Origin: Nocardia shimofusensis NBRC 100134
GTDB taxonomy: Bacteria; Actinomycetota; Actinomycetes; Mycobacteriales; Mycobacteriaceae
DNA length: 64,000 nt
Assembly: GCF_001613125.1 (NCBI RefSeq)
Contig: NZ_BDBT01000001.1
Span: forward strand, 416,129 to 480,128
Direction of reading: 5' to 3'
The notes under the pieces were generated by a model. The model worked only from the letters and a program-made list of their open reading frames with translations. It was not told where the DNA came from and made no database searches. Within the stretch, counting starts at the first letter, position 1; every line of letters begins with the position of its first letter. The position numbers were made by a program, and so were the translations under genes. Of this stretch, positions 1-9,220 are shown in pieces.

Positions 1-74
1 CCGTCCCGCGCCTCGCCGAGGACGAATCGGGACGGCTGTGGCCGGTCGGTCTCGGTGCGACCTATCGTGGCGGG

Positions 75-1046
75 ATGACCCTGCCCGCCGAGCCCGTCGT
101 CTACGCGATCCCGATGCGCACCCGATTTCGCGGCATCACCGTGCGGGAAGGGATGGTGATTCCCGGCGCGCGGGGATGGGGGGACTTCTGCGCCTTCCCC
201 GAGTACGACGACAGGGAGGCCGCCGGATGGCTGGCCACGGCGCTGGAGCAGGCCGAGCAGGGCTGGCCGGAACCGGTGCGGGAGTGGATCCCGGTGAACT
301 GCATCGTGCCCGCCGTCGAGGCGGAGCGGGCGCATCGGATGGTGCTCGACTCCCGCTGCCGGACGGCGAAGGTGAAGGTGGCCGATCACCCGGGGTCGTT
401 GCCGGAGGATCTGGAGCGGGTGGCGGCGGTGCGGGACGCGCTCGGGGCCGACGGCTCGGTGCGGGTCGACGCGAACGCGGTGTGGGATGTGGACACCGCC
501 GTCGCGCACATCACCGAGATCGACAAGGCCGCAGGTGGATTGCAGTACGTCGAGCAGCCGTGCCGGACGGTGGCGGAGCTGGCGGCGGTACGCAGGAAGG
601 TCGACGTGCCGATCGCCGCCGACGAATCGATCCGGCGGGCGGAGGATCCGATGCGGGTGGCGGTCGCCGAGGCGGCCGACATCGCGGTGATCAAGTGCAC
701 GCCGCTGGGCGGGGTGCGGCGGGCGCTGCGAGTGGCCGAGGCGGCCGGGCTGCCGGTGGTGGTGTCATCGGCGCTGGAGACGAGTATCGGGTTGGGGGCG
801 CAGCTCGCGCTCGCCGGTGCGCTGCCGGAGCTGGACTTCGCGTGCGGGCTGGGGACGGCCTCGCTGTTCGAGGGCGATCTGGTGACCGAGCCGCTGTTCC
901 CGGTCGACGGGTACCTGCCGGTGCCGCTGCGCCCGCGCGATCCGGATCCGGCCCTGCTGGAGCGGTATCGCCATCGCGACCCCGCGCGGGTCGCGTGGTG
1001 GCAGGACAGGTATCGCCGGGTCCGGGCACTGGTCGACACGAACTGA
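75..1046 (+). CDS. menC: o-succinylbenzoate synthase (MenC)
   Basis: The 323-residue enolase-superfamily protein should dehydrate SHCHC to o-succinylbenzoate in menaquinone synthesis. The catalytic set is visible: a K-x-K pair at residues 99 and 101, metal ligands Asp132 (VDANAVW), Glu160 (VEQPC) and Asp183 (AADES), and Lys207 in AVIKCTPLGG on the opposite side of the barrel. The length fits the short actinobacterial MenC type. The ATG lies six bases after TATCGT (63-68), a good -10 hexamer, and no ribosome-binding site is seen, so the transcript is probably leaderless. Other men genes would be expected nearby but none is visible downstream; anything upstream lies outside the window. Confidence 0.9.
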   Translation: MTLPAEPVVYAIPMRTRFRGITVREGMVIPGARGWGDFCAFPEYDDREAAGWLATALEQAEQGWPEPVREWIPVNCIVPAVEAERAHRMVLDSRCRTAKVKVADHPGSLPEDLERVAAVRDALGADGSVRVDANAVWDVDTAVAHITEIDKAAGGLQYVEQPCRTVAELAAVRRKVDVPIAADESIRRAEDPMRVAVAEAADIAVIKCTPLGGVRRALRVAEAAGLPVVVSSALETSIGLGAQLALAGALPELDFACGLGTASLFEGDLVTEPLFPVDGYLPVPLRPRDPDPALLERYRHRDPARVAWWQDRYRRVRALVDTN

Positions 1047-1124
1047 CAGGCCCCGACCGCAGCCGGGAGAGGGGCGCACACGGCGACCGGGATCAGCCCT
1101 CGGCCGCTCCGCGCGAATCACGCT

Positions 1125-1637
1125 CTAACCGATCCGCACCCCACAGCCCAGCATCGTCGCGCGCAACAGGAGAGCGGCTTCGGGGCCGATGACGCCGTCG
1201 ACCAATTCCAGGTAGCGGGAACAGAATTCGGGACCGTGCGGGGCCGCCGCATCCGCTTCGGGGGCGAGGTGGTGGGCCAGTTCGTGCAGGACGACGAGCT
1301 CGCGCAGCGCCCAGCCCGTGCCGCCGGTGTGCAGGGGGACGGCGAGCACCGCGCCCGCCGGGTCGTAGTGGGCGGCGGCGCTGCCCGCCCGGGAACGCAC
1401 CCGGATGGGCGCGGACGCGCGATCCCACTGTGCGCGAACCCAGTTCAGCGCCAGCACGCGATCGGCGTAGGTCTGCACCGATTCGACCGAGGCGAAGCGG
1501 CGCTCGACGGGCAGGGTCAGCAGGGAGCCGTGGAATTCGACGGTGCGGTGACCGGCTTCGCCCGCTCGGTCGAACATGCCCCGCACCAGCTGTTCGGCGT
1601 CGTAGACCCGCGCGCGCTGAGCGTCACGTGCGGGCAC
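1125..1637 (-). CDS. Small zinc metallohydrolase (TIGR04338-like)
   Basis: A 170-residue protein with a clear HExxHH zinc motif at residues 118-123 (HELAHH), followed by an acidic stretch that could give the third ligand. It resembles the short actinobacterial metallohydrolases that sit next to DUF2786 genes, and that is the arrangement here: it lies 87 bases downstream of a DUF2786 gene on the same strand. Family and zinc binding follow from the motif. The substrate is unknown. No signal peptide or membrane segment is seen, so it is probably cytoplasmic. Confidence 0.78.
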   Translation of the reverse strand: MPARDAQRARVYDAEQLVRGMFDRAGEAGHRTVEFHGSLLTLPVERRFASVESVQTYADRVLALNWVRAQWDRASAPIRVRSRAGSAAAHYDPAGAVLAVPLHTGGTGWALRELVVLHELAHHLAPEADAAAPHGPEFCSRYLELVDGVIGPEAALLLRATMLGCGVRIG

Positions 1638-1724
1638 GATGCCGGGCCCCCTCGCTCCCGCCGCCGGATTCCACCCTCGGACGCAGAAGCGCTCCCACCA
1701 CGGACACCGCTGCGGCCGCGAGCC

Positions 1725-2594
1725 TCATTCGCCCGCGCCGCCGCCCGGCGCCAATTCGCCCCGGGCGGCGCCCAGTTCCGGGGACAGACCCAGACGTGCG
1801 ACCCGGCCCGCCCGGTCACCTGCCTGCCTGGCGGCGGCCGAGTGCCCGGTGGAGGCCGCGGGGCCGCGCCAGGTGCCGCGCGCTTCGGACGTGCGGCGGT
1901 AGAAGTCGACGAGTTCGACCTCCTTGTTCCGTAACGCGACCGCCGTGCCGACGGACGCCGACGCGTCTCCCGCGATGGCATCAGCTTCCAGGGCTTCGGC
2001 TTCGACGCAAGACTTGACCTCGGCCAGCCTGCGCCCGATCCGCTCGGCGAAGGCCATCTGGAAGTTCAGTCGGGCGGTCACCGCGGCGGCGGGGACACGG
2101 ACCCGGCGACGAACGACGGCGCCGTGACGTCGCTCGGTGACGATCTTGTCCACCGTCGCCTCCCGGTAGGCGCCGGACTTGATGTAGTGGTCACCGGCGC
2201 GCACCATCTGCACCAGCAGGCTCGTATAGAGCGCCTCGCACAGGTCGATGTCGGCGGCGAACCCGTAGGCGTAGACCTGGGTGGAGGTGCGGGCGACATC
2301 GCAGCGCACATCGTTGGCGTGCGCGATCGCGACGAACAACTGGACGTAGGTGCGCAGCCCTTTGCGGCCGGGCTCGCCGATCGGGATGATCCGCTGTACC
2401 GGGGTCACCCTGCGTTCCCGTCCGGCGACGTGCGCGCGAGCCACCGCGAGGTCGATGGACGAGCGGGTCGCCAGCCGCTGCGCGGCGGCCAGGAACGCCT
2501 CTGCTTCGTGCTCGTTGTCGGTGGCCTCGGCCTTGCGCAGCAACCCGCCGATGCGGGTCAGCATCCGCTCGGGAACCTGGTTCGGCGCACTCAT
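1725..2594 (-). CDS. DUF2786 domain protein
   Basis: A 289-residue protein whose first 50 residues (MLTRIGGLLRKAEATDNEHEAEAF pattern) match the DUF2786 signature, a short helical domain found with phage- and plasmid-type metalloproteins. The rest is basic, with Arg/Ala-rich helices and no recognisable catalytic motif. The ATG at 2594 has no ribosome-binding site. TAGGCT (2603-2608 on this strand) ends eight bases before it, which suggests a leaderless mRNA. The gene probably forms a unit with the HExxH protein downstream. Function is unknown; the pairing suggests that the two proteins work together. Confidence 0.72.
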   Translation of the reverse strand: MSAPNQVPERMLTRIGGLLRKAEATDNEHEAEAFLAAAQRLATRSSIDLAVARAHVAGRERRVTPVQRIIPIGEPGRKGLRTYVQLFVAIAHANDVRCDVARTSTQVYAYGFAADIDLCEALYTSLLVQMVRAGDHYIKSGAYREATVDKIVTERRHGAVVRRRVRVPAAAVTARLNFQMAFAERIGRRLAEVKSCVEAEALEADAIAGDASASVGTAVALRNKEVELVDFYRRTSEARGTWRGPAASTGHSAAARQAGDRAGRVARLGLSPELGAARGELAPGGGAGE

Positions 2595-2797
2595 CGCGAG
2601 CCAGCCTAGCCACGGCGGCTCGCCCGTCGATCCGGCAGCCCGGCCCCGGAGGGCGACCCACCCGCGGGTGATCGATTCCCGAGCATGATCGGACGCGGCC
2701 GGTCGACACCATGTATCTTGCGTGATGCACCGGCCTCGGTGTGCTGCCGCTCACGTGGCAACCCGCAGACGTCGTAAATCTTTGGAGAGTGTCCGCG

Positions 2798-4099
2798 ATG
2801 GCTTGGAAAAAGGTGTCGTCCCTACGTTCATCGGTCGTACCGCGCGCCGCGATGGTGGCCGCCTCGGCCGCGCTGCTGACGGCCACCTTCGCCACCGCCT
2901 GCTCGACCGACAGCGGCGGCAATCCCACCACCGAGAATCTCGAGGGCCGCGGCCCGATCACCTACGTCGAGGGCAAGGACACCACCGAGACCGGCGTGGT
3001 GAAGCAGCTCATCGAGCGCTGGAACGCCTCGCACCCGGACGAGCAGGTGACCTTCAAGGAGCAGTCCAACGACGCCTCCCAGCAGTACGACGACCTGGTC
3101 GAGCACATGCGCTCCCAGCAGTCCGACTACGACGTGATCGCCCTGGACGTGCCGTGGACCGCGGAGTTCGCCGCCAAGGGCTGGATCCAGCCGCTGAAGG
3201 ACTCGTTCTCGCTCGACACCTCGACGCTGCTGTCGCCGACGGTCGCCAGCGCCACCTACAACAACACCCTCTACGCCGCGCCGCGCAACACCAACGGCGG
3301 CCTGCTGTTCTACCGCACCGACCTGGTCCCCGCACCGCCGAAGACCTGGGGCGAGATGCTGGGTCAGTGCCAGATCGCCCGGGACAACGGCATCGGCTGC
3401 TACGCCGGTCAGTTCGCGCCCTACGAGGGCCTGACGGTGAACACCTCCGAGGTCATCAACGCCTTCGGCGGCACCTTCGTCGGCTCCGACGGCAAGACCG
3501 CCACCGTGGACAGCCCGCAGGCCCGCGCCGGCCTGACCACTCTGGTCGACGCCTACAACAACGGCGACATCCCGAAGGAAGCCATCACCTTCAAGGAGCC
3601 GGAGTCGGCCAATGCCTTCACCCAGGGCAACCTGATGTTCCTGCGCGGCTGGCCGTCCACCTTCGGTGACGCGGGCGCGGAGTCCTCACTGGTGAAGGAC
3701 AAGTTCGGAGTCGCGCCGCTGCCCGGCGAGAACGGCGTCGGCGCCTCCACCCTGGGCGGCTACAACGCCGCGATCAGCTCGTTCTCCAAGAACAAGGCCA
3801 CCGCGCTGGACTTCCTGCGCTTCCTGATCAGCGAGGACGCGCAGCACATCATCGCCTCGGGCGCGCTGCCCTCGGTGCGTGCCTCGCTCTACGACGAGCC
3901 CGCCCTGATCGCCAAGATGCCGTACCTGCCCGCGCTCAAGGAATCCATCGCCGGCGCCGTGCCGCGTCCGGTGACCCCGTTCTATCCGGCGGTGTCCAAG
4001 GCCATCCAGGACAACGCCTATGCTGCCCTGACCGGAGCCAAGTCCGTCGACGACGCGATCGTCGGCATGCAGAAGGGCATCGAGACCGCCGGTTCGTAG
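2798..4099 (+). CDS. ABC sugar importer, lipoprotein solute-binding subunit
   Basis: A 433-residue extracellular solute-binding protein (family 1). It has a basic N-terminus, a hydrophobic stretch and a lipobox-like ATAC with Cys35 as the lipid site. The mature part carries the usual signature of trehalose/maltose-type binding proteins: the DVIALDVPWTAEFAAKGW stretch and the GGLLFYRTDL stretch. The ATG at 2798 follows GGAGAG with good spacing; an earlier in-frame ATG at 2741 would bury the signal peptide. Two permease genes follow directly. LpqY of mycobacteria and MusE/TusE of corynebacteria are the nearest known types. The exact sugar cannot be read from sequence. Confidence 0.85.
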   Translation: MAWKKVSSLRSSVVPRAAMVAASAALLTATFATACSTDSGGNPTTENLEGRGPITYVEGKDTTETGVVKQLIERWNASHPDEQVTFKEQSNDASQQYDDLVEHMRSQQSDYDVIALDVPWTAEFAAKGWIQPLKDSFSLDTSTLLSPTVASATYNNTLYAAPRNTNGGLLFYRTDLVPAPPKTWGEMLGQCQIARDNGIGCYAGQFAPYEGLTVNTSEVINAFGGTFVGSDGKTATVDSPQARAGLTTLVDAYNNGDIPKEAITFKEPESANAFTQGNLMFLRGWPSTFGDAGAESSLVKDKFGVAPLPGENGVGASTLGGYNAAISSFSKNKATALDFLRFLISEDAQHIIASGALPSVRASLYDEPALIAKMPYLPALKESIAGAVPRPVTPFYPAVSKAIQDNAYAALTGAKSVDDAIVGMQKGIETAGS

Positions 4100-4146
4100 G
4101 CGGTAACGCGCACCGGACCCGACCAACCCGTAGGAGAGAGATAACG

Positions 4147-5172
4147 GTGTCGGTTCCCCCGAACGCGGCCCCACCCCTGTCGAAGGACGAATTCCTCGCG
4201 CCGAAGCGCGGGTTCTTCGGCGGGCTGGGGGCCGAACTGCGCGCCTCGCGCCGGGCGTGGCTGCTGGTCACGCCCGTTCTGCTGGCACTGACCGTGGTCA
4301 TCGGTTACCCGGTGGTGCGCGCGCTGTACATGTCCTTCCAGAAGGATTCCGGGCTCGACCCGAGCACCGGGATGTTCGTCGAGGGCGGCAGCGCCGGCTT
4401 CGACAACTACCTGCACTGGCTGTTGCAGCAGTGCACGCTGCCGACCGGCGAGACCATCGCCTGCCCGACCGGCAACCTCGGCTCGCAGTTCTGGACCGCC
4501 ATCGGCATCACGCTGTTCTTCGCGGTCGTCACCGTCACGCTGGAGGCCACCCTCGGCCTGATCATGGCGATGGTGATGAGCAAGAGCTTCACCGGCCGGG
4601 CGCTGCTGCGCGCGGCGGTGCTGATCCCGTGGGCCATCCCCACCGCGGTCACCGCACGGCTGTGGGAGTTCATGTTCCAGTACGACGGCGTGGTCAACCG
4701 GGTGCTCGGCACCCACATCCTGTGGACCTCGGACCCGTGGGCGGCCCGGTTCGCGGTGATCGTCGCCGACGTGTGGAAGACGACGCCGTTCATGGCGCTG
4801 CTCATCCTGGCCGGGCTTCAGGTCATCCCGAACGACGTGTACGAGGCCGCCAGGGTCGACGGCGCCTCGGCCTGGCAGCGGTTCACCCAGATCACCATGC
4901 CGCTGCTCAAGCCCGCGCTGATGGTGGCGATCCTGTTCCGCACGATGGACGCGCTGCGGATGTACGACCTGCCCGCGATCCTGACGCTGAACAACCCGGA
5001 CACCCGGACGATCTCGATCCTGGTGGTCGATCAGGTCAGGCAGGGCCCCAACAGCGCGGCGGCGCTGTCGACGATCACGTTCCTGCTGATCTTCGCCGTG
5101 GCGTTCGTGATGGTGAAGTTCCTGGGCGCCAACGCGGTGCGAACCCAGGAAGCTCAGCGAGAGGCGCACTGA
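4147..5172 (+). CDS. ABC sugar importer permease (SugA/MalF type)
   Basis: A 341-residue inner-membrane permease with about six hydrophobic segments. The EAA loop is present (EAARVDGASAWQRFTQITMPLL), which docks the ATPase in MalF/SugA-type proteins. A start GTG at 4147 follows AGGAGAGAG. It lies 47 bases after the solute-binding gene, and its stop overlaps the next permease start by one base (TGATG), so the genes are co-transcribed and probably translationally coupled. Confidence 0.88.
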   Translation: MSVPPNAAPPLSKDEFLAPKRGFFGGLGAELRASRRAWLLVTPVLLALTVVIGYPVVRALYMSFQKDSGLDPSTGMFVEGGSAGFDNYLHWLLQQCTLPTGETIACPTGNLGSQFWTAIGITLFFAVVTVTLEATLGLIMAMVMSKSFTGRALLRAAVLIPWAIPTAVTARLWEFMFQYDGVVNRVLGTHILWTSDPWAARFAVIVADVWKTTPFMALLILAGLQVIPNDVYEAARVDGASAWQRFTQITMPLLKPALMVAILFRTMDALRMYDLPAILTLNNPDTRTISILVVDQVRQGPNSAAALSTITFLLIFAVAFVMVKFLGANAVRTQEAQREAH

Positions 5173-6077
5173 TGGCCACGACAACCCCTTCCCCGCGCAC
5201 CGAGCCCGCACCGAAGAAGAAGCCGAACGTGAACCCGGTGCCGTGGACCAAGAAGATCGCGGGCCTGCGTATCTACGTCGGCGCGCTGATCGTGCTGTTG
5301 TGGGGTCTCGGCCCGTTCTACTGGATGGCGATCACCGCCTTCCGCGACCCGGAGTACACCTTCGACAACACCCCGTGGCCCACCCACGTGACGTTGGAGA
5401 ACTTCCGCGACGTCTTCGACACCAGCCGGGGCAACGACTTCGGCCGCGCGATGGTCAACAGCGTCATCATCGGCTCGATCACCACGATCATCGCGCTGGT
5501 GATCGGCGTGTTCGCGGCGTACGCGCTGGCCAGGCTGGTGTTCAAGGGCAAGTACATGGTGGCCGGGCTGATCCTGAGCGCCTCGATGTTCCCGGTCGTG
5601 GTGCTGGTGACCCCGCTGTTCCAGCTGTTCACCAGCCTCGGCTGGATCGGCCAGTACCAGGCGATGATCATCCCGAACATCTCCTTCGTACTGCCGATGA
5701 CCGTCTACATCCTGGCCTCCTTCTTCACCGAGCTGCCGTGGGAACTCGAGGAGGCCGCCCGCATCGACGGCGCGACCAAGGCACAGGCGTTCCGGCTGGT
5801 CATGCTGCCGCTGGCCGCGCCCGCGGTGTTCACCACCGCGATCCTGGCGTTCATCGCCGCGGTCAACGAATACCTGCTCGCCCGGTTGCTCTCCGGTGGC
5901 AAGACCGAGCCGGTGACCGTCGCGATCGCTCGTTTCTCCGGCAACAATCCGCTGGTGCAGCCCTACGCGGCGATCATGGCGGCGGGCACCCTGGTGACCA
6001 TTCCGCTGGTGATCATGGTGCTGCTCTTCCAGCGCCGGATCATCTCCGGTCTCACCGCGGGCGGCGTCAAGAGCTGA
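5172..6077 (+). CDS. ABC sugar importer permease (SugB/MalG type)
   Basis: The second permease, 301 residues, with a cytoplasmic Pro/Lys-rich N-terminus, six hydrophobic segments and an EAA loop (EEAARIDGATKAQAFRLVMLPL). It starts at the ATG overlapping the previous stop. It ends 41 bases before a strong hairpin terminator. No ATP-binding subunit follows, although LpqY-SugA-SugB-SugC operons normally end with one. The importer presumably borrows a shared ATPase encoded elsewhere. Confidence 0.88.
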   Translation: MATTTPSPRTEPAPKKKPNVNPVPWTKKIAGLRIYVGALIVLLWGLGPFYWMAITAFRDPEYTFDNTPWPTHVTLENFRDVFDTSRGNDFGRAMVNSVIIGSITTIIALVIGVFAAYALARLVFKGKYMVAGLILSASMFPVVVLVTPLFQLFTSLGWIGQYQAMIIPNISFVLPMTVYILASFFTELPWELEEAARIDGATKAQAFRLVMLPLAAPAVFTTAILAFIAAVNEYLLARLLSGGKTEPVTVAIARFSGNNPLVQPYAAIMAAGTLVTIPLVIMVLLFQRRIISGLTAGGVKS

Positions 6078-6118
6078 CCCAGTATCGGTAGCTGAGGCGT
6101 TGCCGAAGCCCGGAACGT

Positions 6119-6153
6119 ATCGAGCCACCCTGTAAAGTGCAGGGTGGCTCGAT
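6119..6153 (+). terminator. Hairpin terminator of the sugar importer operon
   Basis: A perfect 14-bp stem (6119-6132 with 6140-6153) around a 7-base loop, followed by a short T-rich stretch (CGTTTCG). It closes the three-gene importer operon. It also covers the possible ATG at 6144 for the next gene, which argues for the later GTG start at 6192. Confidence 0.75.
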
Positions 6154-6191
6154 CGTTTCGTGTGGAACCGACGCTCCGAAGGGAGATGCTC

Positions 6192-8549
6192 GTGGGCGCG
6201 TTCGGCAAGCGGCGGGGGCAGCGCGAGGCCGGAAGCGCGGCGCCCGCGGCACCCGCGGCACCCGCGGCACCCTACGCCACGCTCGCGGGGTGGCAAGAAC
6301 CGGAGCGAGATCCGGCGGAGGAGCAGGCCGAGGAGCCTGCCGAACCCCAGGACAGACCCGGTAGCGCGCGGGCGCGCGGTTGGCGGCGGCTCGCGCTGGC
6401 GCTGTTCGTGATCTTCGTCGGCGTGCCCGCCCTGCTGTTCGCGCTGGTGTACTGGCGCTCGGAGATCCCCGATCCCTCCGCGGTACGGACCAATCAGATC
6501 GCCACCATCACCGCCTCGGACGGCGCCACGGTGATCGCCACGATCGTGCCGCCGGAAGGTAACCGGACACCGGTCCCGCTCAGCGAAGTTCCCCAGCACG
6601 TGCGCGACGCCGTGCTCTCGGCCGAGGATCGCGGCTTCTACTCCAACCCCGGCTTCTCGACCTCCGGGTTCCTGCGCGCGGCCCGCGACAACCTGCTCGG
6701 CAAAGAGGACGCGGGCGGCGGATCCACCATCACCCAGCAATACGTGAAGAACGCCTTCGTCGGCTCCGAACGCACCATCAGCCGCAAGATGCGCGAACTG
6801 GTGATCGCCACCAAGATGGCCAGGCAGTGGACCAAGGACGAGATCCTCGCCGCCTACCTCAACACCATCTACTACGGCCGCGGCGCCTACGGCATCGCCG
6901 CCGCCGCACAGGCCTACTTCGCCAAGCCGCCCGCCGACCTGACCCTCGCCGAGGGAGCGGTGCTGGCCTCGGTGATCCGCACGCCCTCGATCCTCGACCC
7001 GGAGACCCATCTCGCCGATCTGAAGGAACGCTGGCAGTACGTGGTCGACGGCATGGTGATCATGGGAGTGCTGTCCCCCGGCGACCGGGACGTGGTCGTC
7101 TTCCCCCGGATCGCGCCGCTGGCCGACCTGCCCGAAGACAGCGCGGCACGCGGACCCGAGGGCCTGATCCGCACCCAGGTGCTGCGCGAACTGCGCGAGT
7201 ACGGCATCAGCGATCTCGAGATCGACACCGGCGCACTGCGGATCACCACCACCATCGACGTGCGCGCCCAGCAGGCGGCCATGGAAGCGGTGCGCTCCCG
7301 GCTGAGCGGACAGCCGCCGGAACTGCGCGCGGCGGTGGTCTCGATCGATCCGCGCTGGGGCTCGGTGCGCGCCTACTACGGCGGCGAGGACGGCACCGGC
7401 TACGACTTCGCCCAGGCGCCGCTGCAGACCGGCTCGGCGTTCAAGGTGTTCGCCGCCATCGCCGCCCAGCAGCAGAGCATTCCGCTGACCCGGGTGATGG
7501 ACTCCTCCCCGATCACCGACCACGGCACCACCATCACCAATGTCGAGAACGAGACCTGCGGCCGGTGCACGATCGCCGAGGCCTTGAAGCGCTCGCTCAA
7601 CACCAGCTTCTACCGGCTGACCATGTCGATGATGAACGGTGCGCAGTCCATCGCCGACGCCGCACACCAGGCGGGGATCCCCGAGCAGATCCCCGGCCTC
7701 GACCACGAGACGCTTACCGAGTTCGGCAAGACGCCCTACAACGGCATCGTGCTCGGTCAGTACCAGGTGCGTCCGATCGACATGGCCTCGGCGTACGCGA
7801 CCATCGCGGCGTCCGGGATGTACCACCAGCCCTACTTCGTGCAGCGGGTGGTGACCGGCGACGGGCGGGTGCTGCTGGACCGCGCGGGCCCCGACGGCCC
7901 GATCGGCGAGCAACTGCCCGAGCCCGAACAGCGCATTTCGCCCGACATCGCGAACAAGACGATCCAGGCGATGCTGCCGATCGCGTCGTACTCCAACGGC
8001 AATTCCCTCGCCGGCGGTCGCCCGTCGGGCGCCAAGACCGGCACCACCCAGCTCGGCGACACCGGGGAGAACAAGGACGCGTGGATGATCGGCTTCACGC
8101 CGCAGATGTCGACCGCGGTGTGGGTGGGCACCGAGCAGTCGCTGCCGATCCGCACCGCCGGTGGCGCCCGCATCTACGGTTCCGGACTGCCCGCGGCCAT
8201 CTGGAAGGCGACCATGGACGGCGGGCACGCGGGCGAGCCCATCGAACAGTTCCCCGGCCCGGAGTCGTCGTCCTGGGATCCGCAGATCATCTCGCCGCAG
8301 GGCGGGGGCAACACCAACGGGGGAGAAAACAACGGCAATCCCTACGACATCCTCAATCCGCCGCAGTCGCCGCAACCGCAGGGCCCGATCATCGTCTTCC
8401 CGACCGCACCCGAGCCCGCACCGGCGCCGCAAGCCCCCGCGCCCGCACCGGCCCCCGCCCCCGCACCCGCACCCGCTCCCGCGCCCGTGCCGCCGCCGCC
8501 GCGCCAGATCGAGATCTTCCCCGGGATCACGGTCCCGATCCCGGGCTGA
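6192..8549 (+). CDS. Class A penicillin-binding protein (bifunctional)
   Basis: A 785-residue peptidoglycan synthase. The cytoplasmic Ala/Pro-rich tail is followed by one membrane segment, a GT51 glycosyltransferase domain (EDRGFYSNPG, GGGSTITQQYVKN, ILAAYLNTIYYGRGAYG) and a transpeptidase domain with nucleophile motif SAFK, then SLN and KTGTT. The C-terminus is an Ala-Pro repeat tail ending in EIFPGITVPIPG, also found in the second PBP of this window. Start choice: GTG at 6192 sits six bases after AAGGGAGA; an earlier ATG at 6144 lies inside a terminator hairpin. It is a paralogue of the ponA gene at 12206 and probably works with it in cell-wall growth. Confidence 0.9.
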   Translation: MGAFGKRRGQREAGSAAPAAPAAPAAPYATLAGWQEPERDPAEEQAEEPAEPQDRPGSARARGWRRLALALFVIFVGVPALLFALVYWRSEIPDPSAVRTNQIATITASDGATVIATIVPPEGNRTPVPLSEVPQHVRDAVLSAEDRGFYSNPGFSTSGFLRAARDNLLGKEDAGGGSTITQQYVKNAFVGSERTISRKMRELVIATKMARQWTKDEILAAYLNTIYYGRGAYGIAAAAQAYFAKPPADLTLAEGAVLASVIRTPSILDPETHLADLKERWQYVVDGMVIMGVLSPGDRDVVVFPRIAPLADLPEDSAARGPEGLIRTQVLRELREYGISDLEIDTGALRITTTIDVRAQQAAMEAVRSRLSGQPPELRAAVVSIDPRWGSVRAYYGGEDGTGYDFAQAPLQTGSAFKVFAAIAAQQQSIPLTRVMDSSPITDHGTTITNVENETCGRCTIAEALKRSLNTSFYRLTMSMMNGAQSIADAAHQAGIPEQIPGLDHETLTEFGKTPYNGIVLGQYQVRPIDMASAYATIAASGMYHQPYFVQRVVTGDGRVLLDRAGPDGPIGEQLPEPEQRISPDIANKTIQAMLPIASYSNGNSLAGGRPSGAKTGTTQLGDTGENKDAWMIGFTPQMSTAVWVGTEQSLPIRTAGGARIYGSGLPAAIWKATMDGGHAGEPIEQFPGPESSSWDPQIISPQGGGNTNGGENNGNPYDILNPPQSPQPQGPIIVFPTAPEPAPAPQAPAPAPAPAPAPAPAPAPVPPPPRQIEIFPGITVPIPG

Positions 8550-8752
8550 GCGGCGCGACGCGGGCCGGCCCCGGCCACCGCCTGCCCACCCGGATCCGCT
8601 GGACGTGGCAGCATCGGTGGCGGTGGCCGGGGTCGGCACCCGTCGCGCGTGGGAATACGCAAGGATGGGCGCGACGAGCGACCACGACCGCCGTGCGCGG
8701 TCGCCGCAACAGCGCCGCCGATGAGAACACACGAGATTTAGGGGCTACGCCG

Positions 8753-9211
8753 GTGGATTTCAATGTCGTTGACCGACCCGAGACGCTGGTGGCGGGCACA
8801 GTTCTACGCAGCCCGGCACTCGCCGTGGAAGGACCGCGACGAGTGAAGGTGGAGCAGGCCTGGAAAAGCAAGTTGTCCAAGCGACTACCCGGCCCCCCGA
8901 CCACCGCCTATGTCGACCACGCCCCGGAGATCAATTCGTATCTGACCCACATCGTGGGCTACCAGTGCCGCAGCCTCGACGACCTGATGCCCGGTGACGT
9001 GCTGGCCCGAGTACCCGGCGGGCGCTACGCCCGATTCATCGCCAGCGGCGACGACCTCGGCGATACGATCGTGTCGGTCTGGCGGGCGGTCTGGGACGCC
9101 GAAGCGGCGGGCCGGTTCGTGCGCGCCTACACCGGGGACGTGGAGCACTACCCCGATGCCCGCACCGTAGAAGTCTTCGTGTCGCTGGCCGACGAGCCGA
9201 ACGACGGGTAG
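8753..9211 (+). CDS. GyrI-like effector-binding domain protein (copy 1)
   Basis: A 152-residue protein whose central and C-terminal part (GRYARFIASGDD, RAVWDAEAAGRF, VEVFVSLADE) fits the GyrI-like/AraC-effector-binding fold, a small-molecule-binding module without a DNA-binding domain. GTG at 8753 follows TAGGGG. A related gene begins nine bases after its stop, so the two form an operon. Such free-standing domains can bind drugs or signalling ligands; the ligand here is unknown. Confidence 0.72.
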   Translation: MDFNVVDRPETLVAGTVLRSPALAVEGPRRVKVEQAWKSKLSKRLPGPPTTAYVDHAPEINSYLTHIVGYQCRSLDDLMPGDVLARVPGGRYARFIASGDDLGDTIVSVWRAVWDAEAAGRFVRAYTGDVEHYPDARTVEVFVSLADEPNDG

Positions 9212-9220
9212 GAACGCACT

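Noticed and set aside
6144..6191. ATG 6144 as start of the first PBP.
   Set aside because: It lies in the stem of a strong terminator and lacks a ribosome-binding site; the GTG at 6192 has both position and signal.
5154..8732. A very long open frame (about 1190 residues) on the minus strand.
   Set aside because: It is antisense to the permease and PBP genes, its product is low-complexity His/Arg/Gly-rich sequence, and GC-rich codons create such false frames throughout the window.
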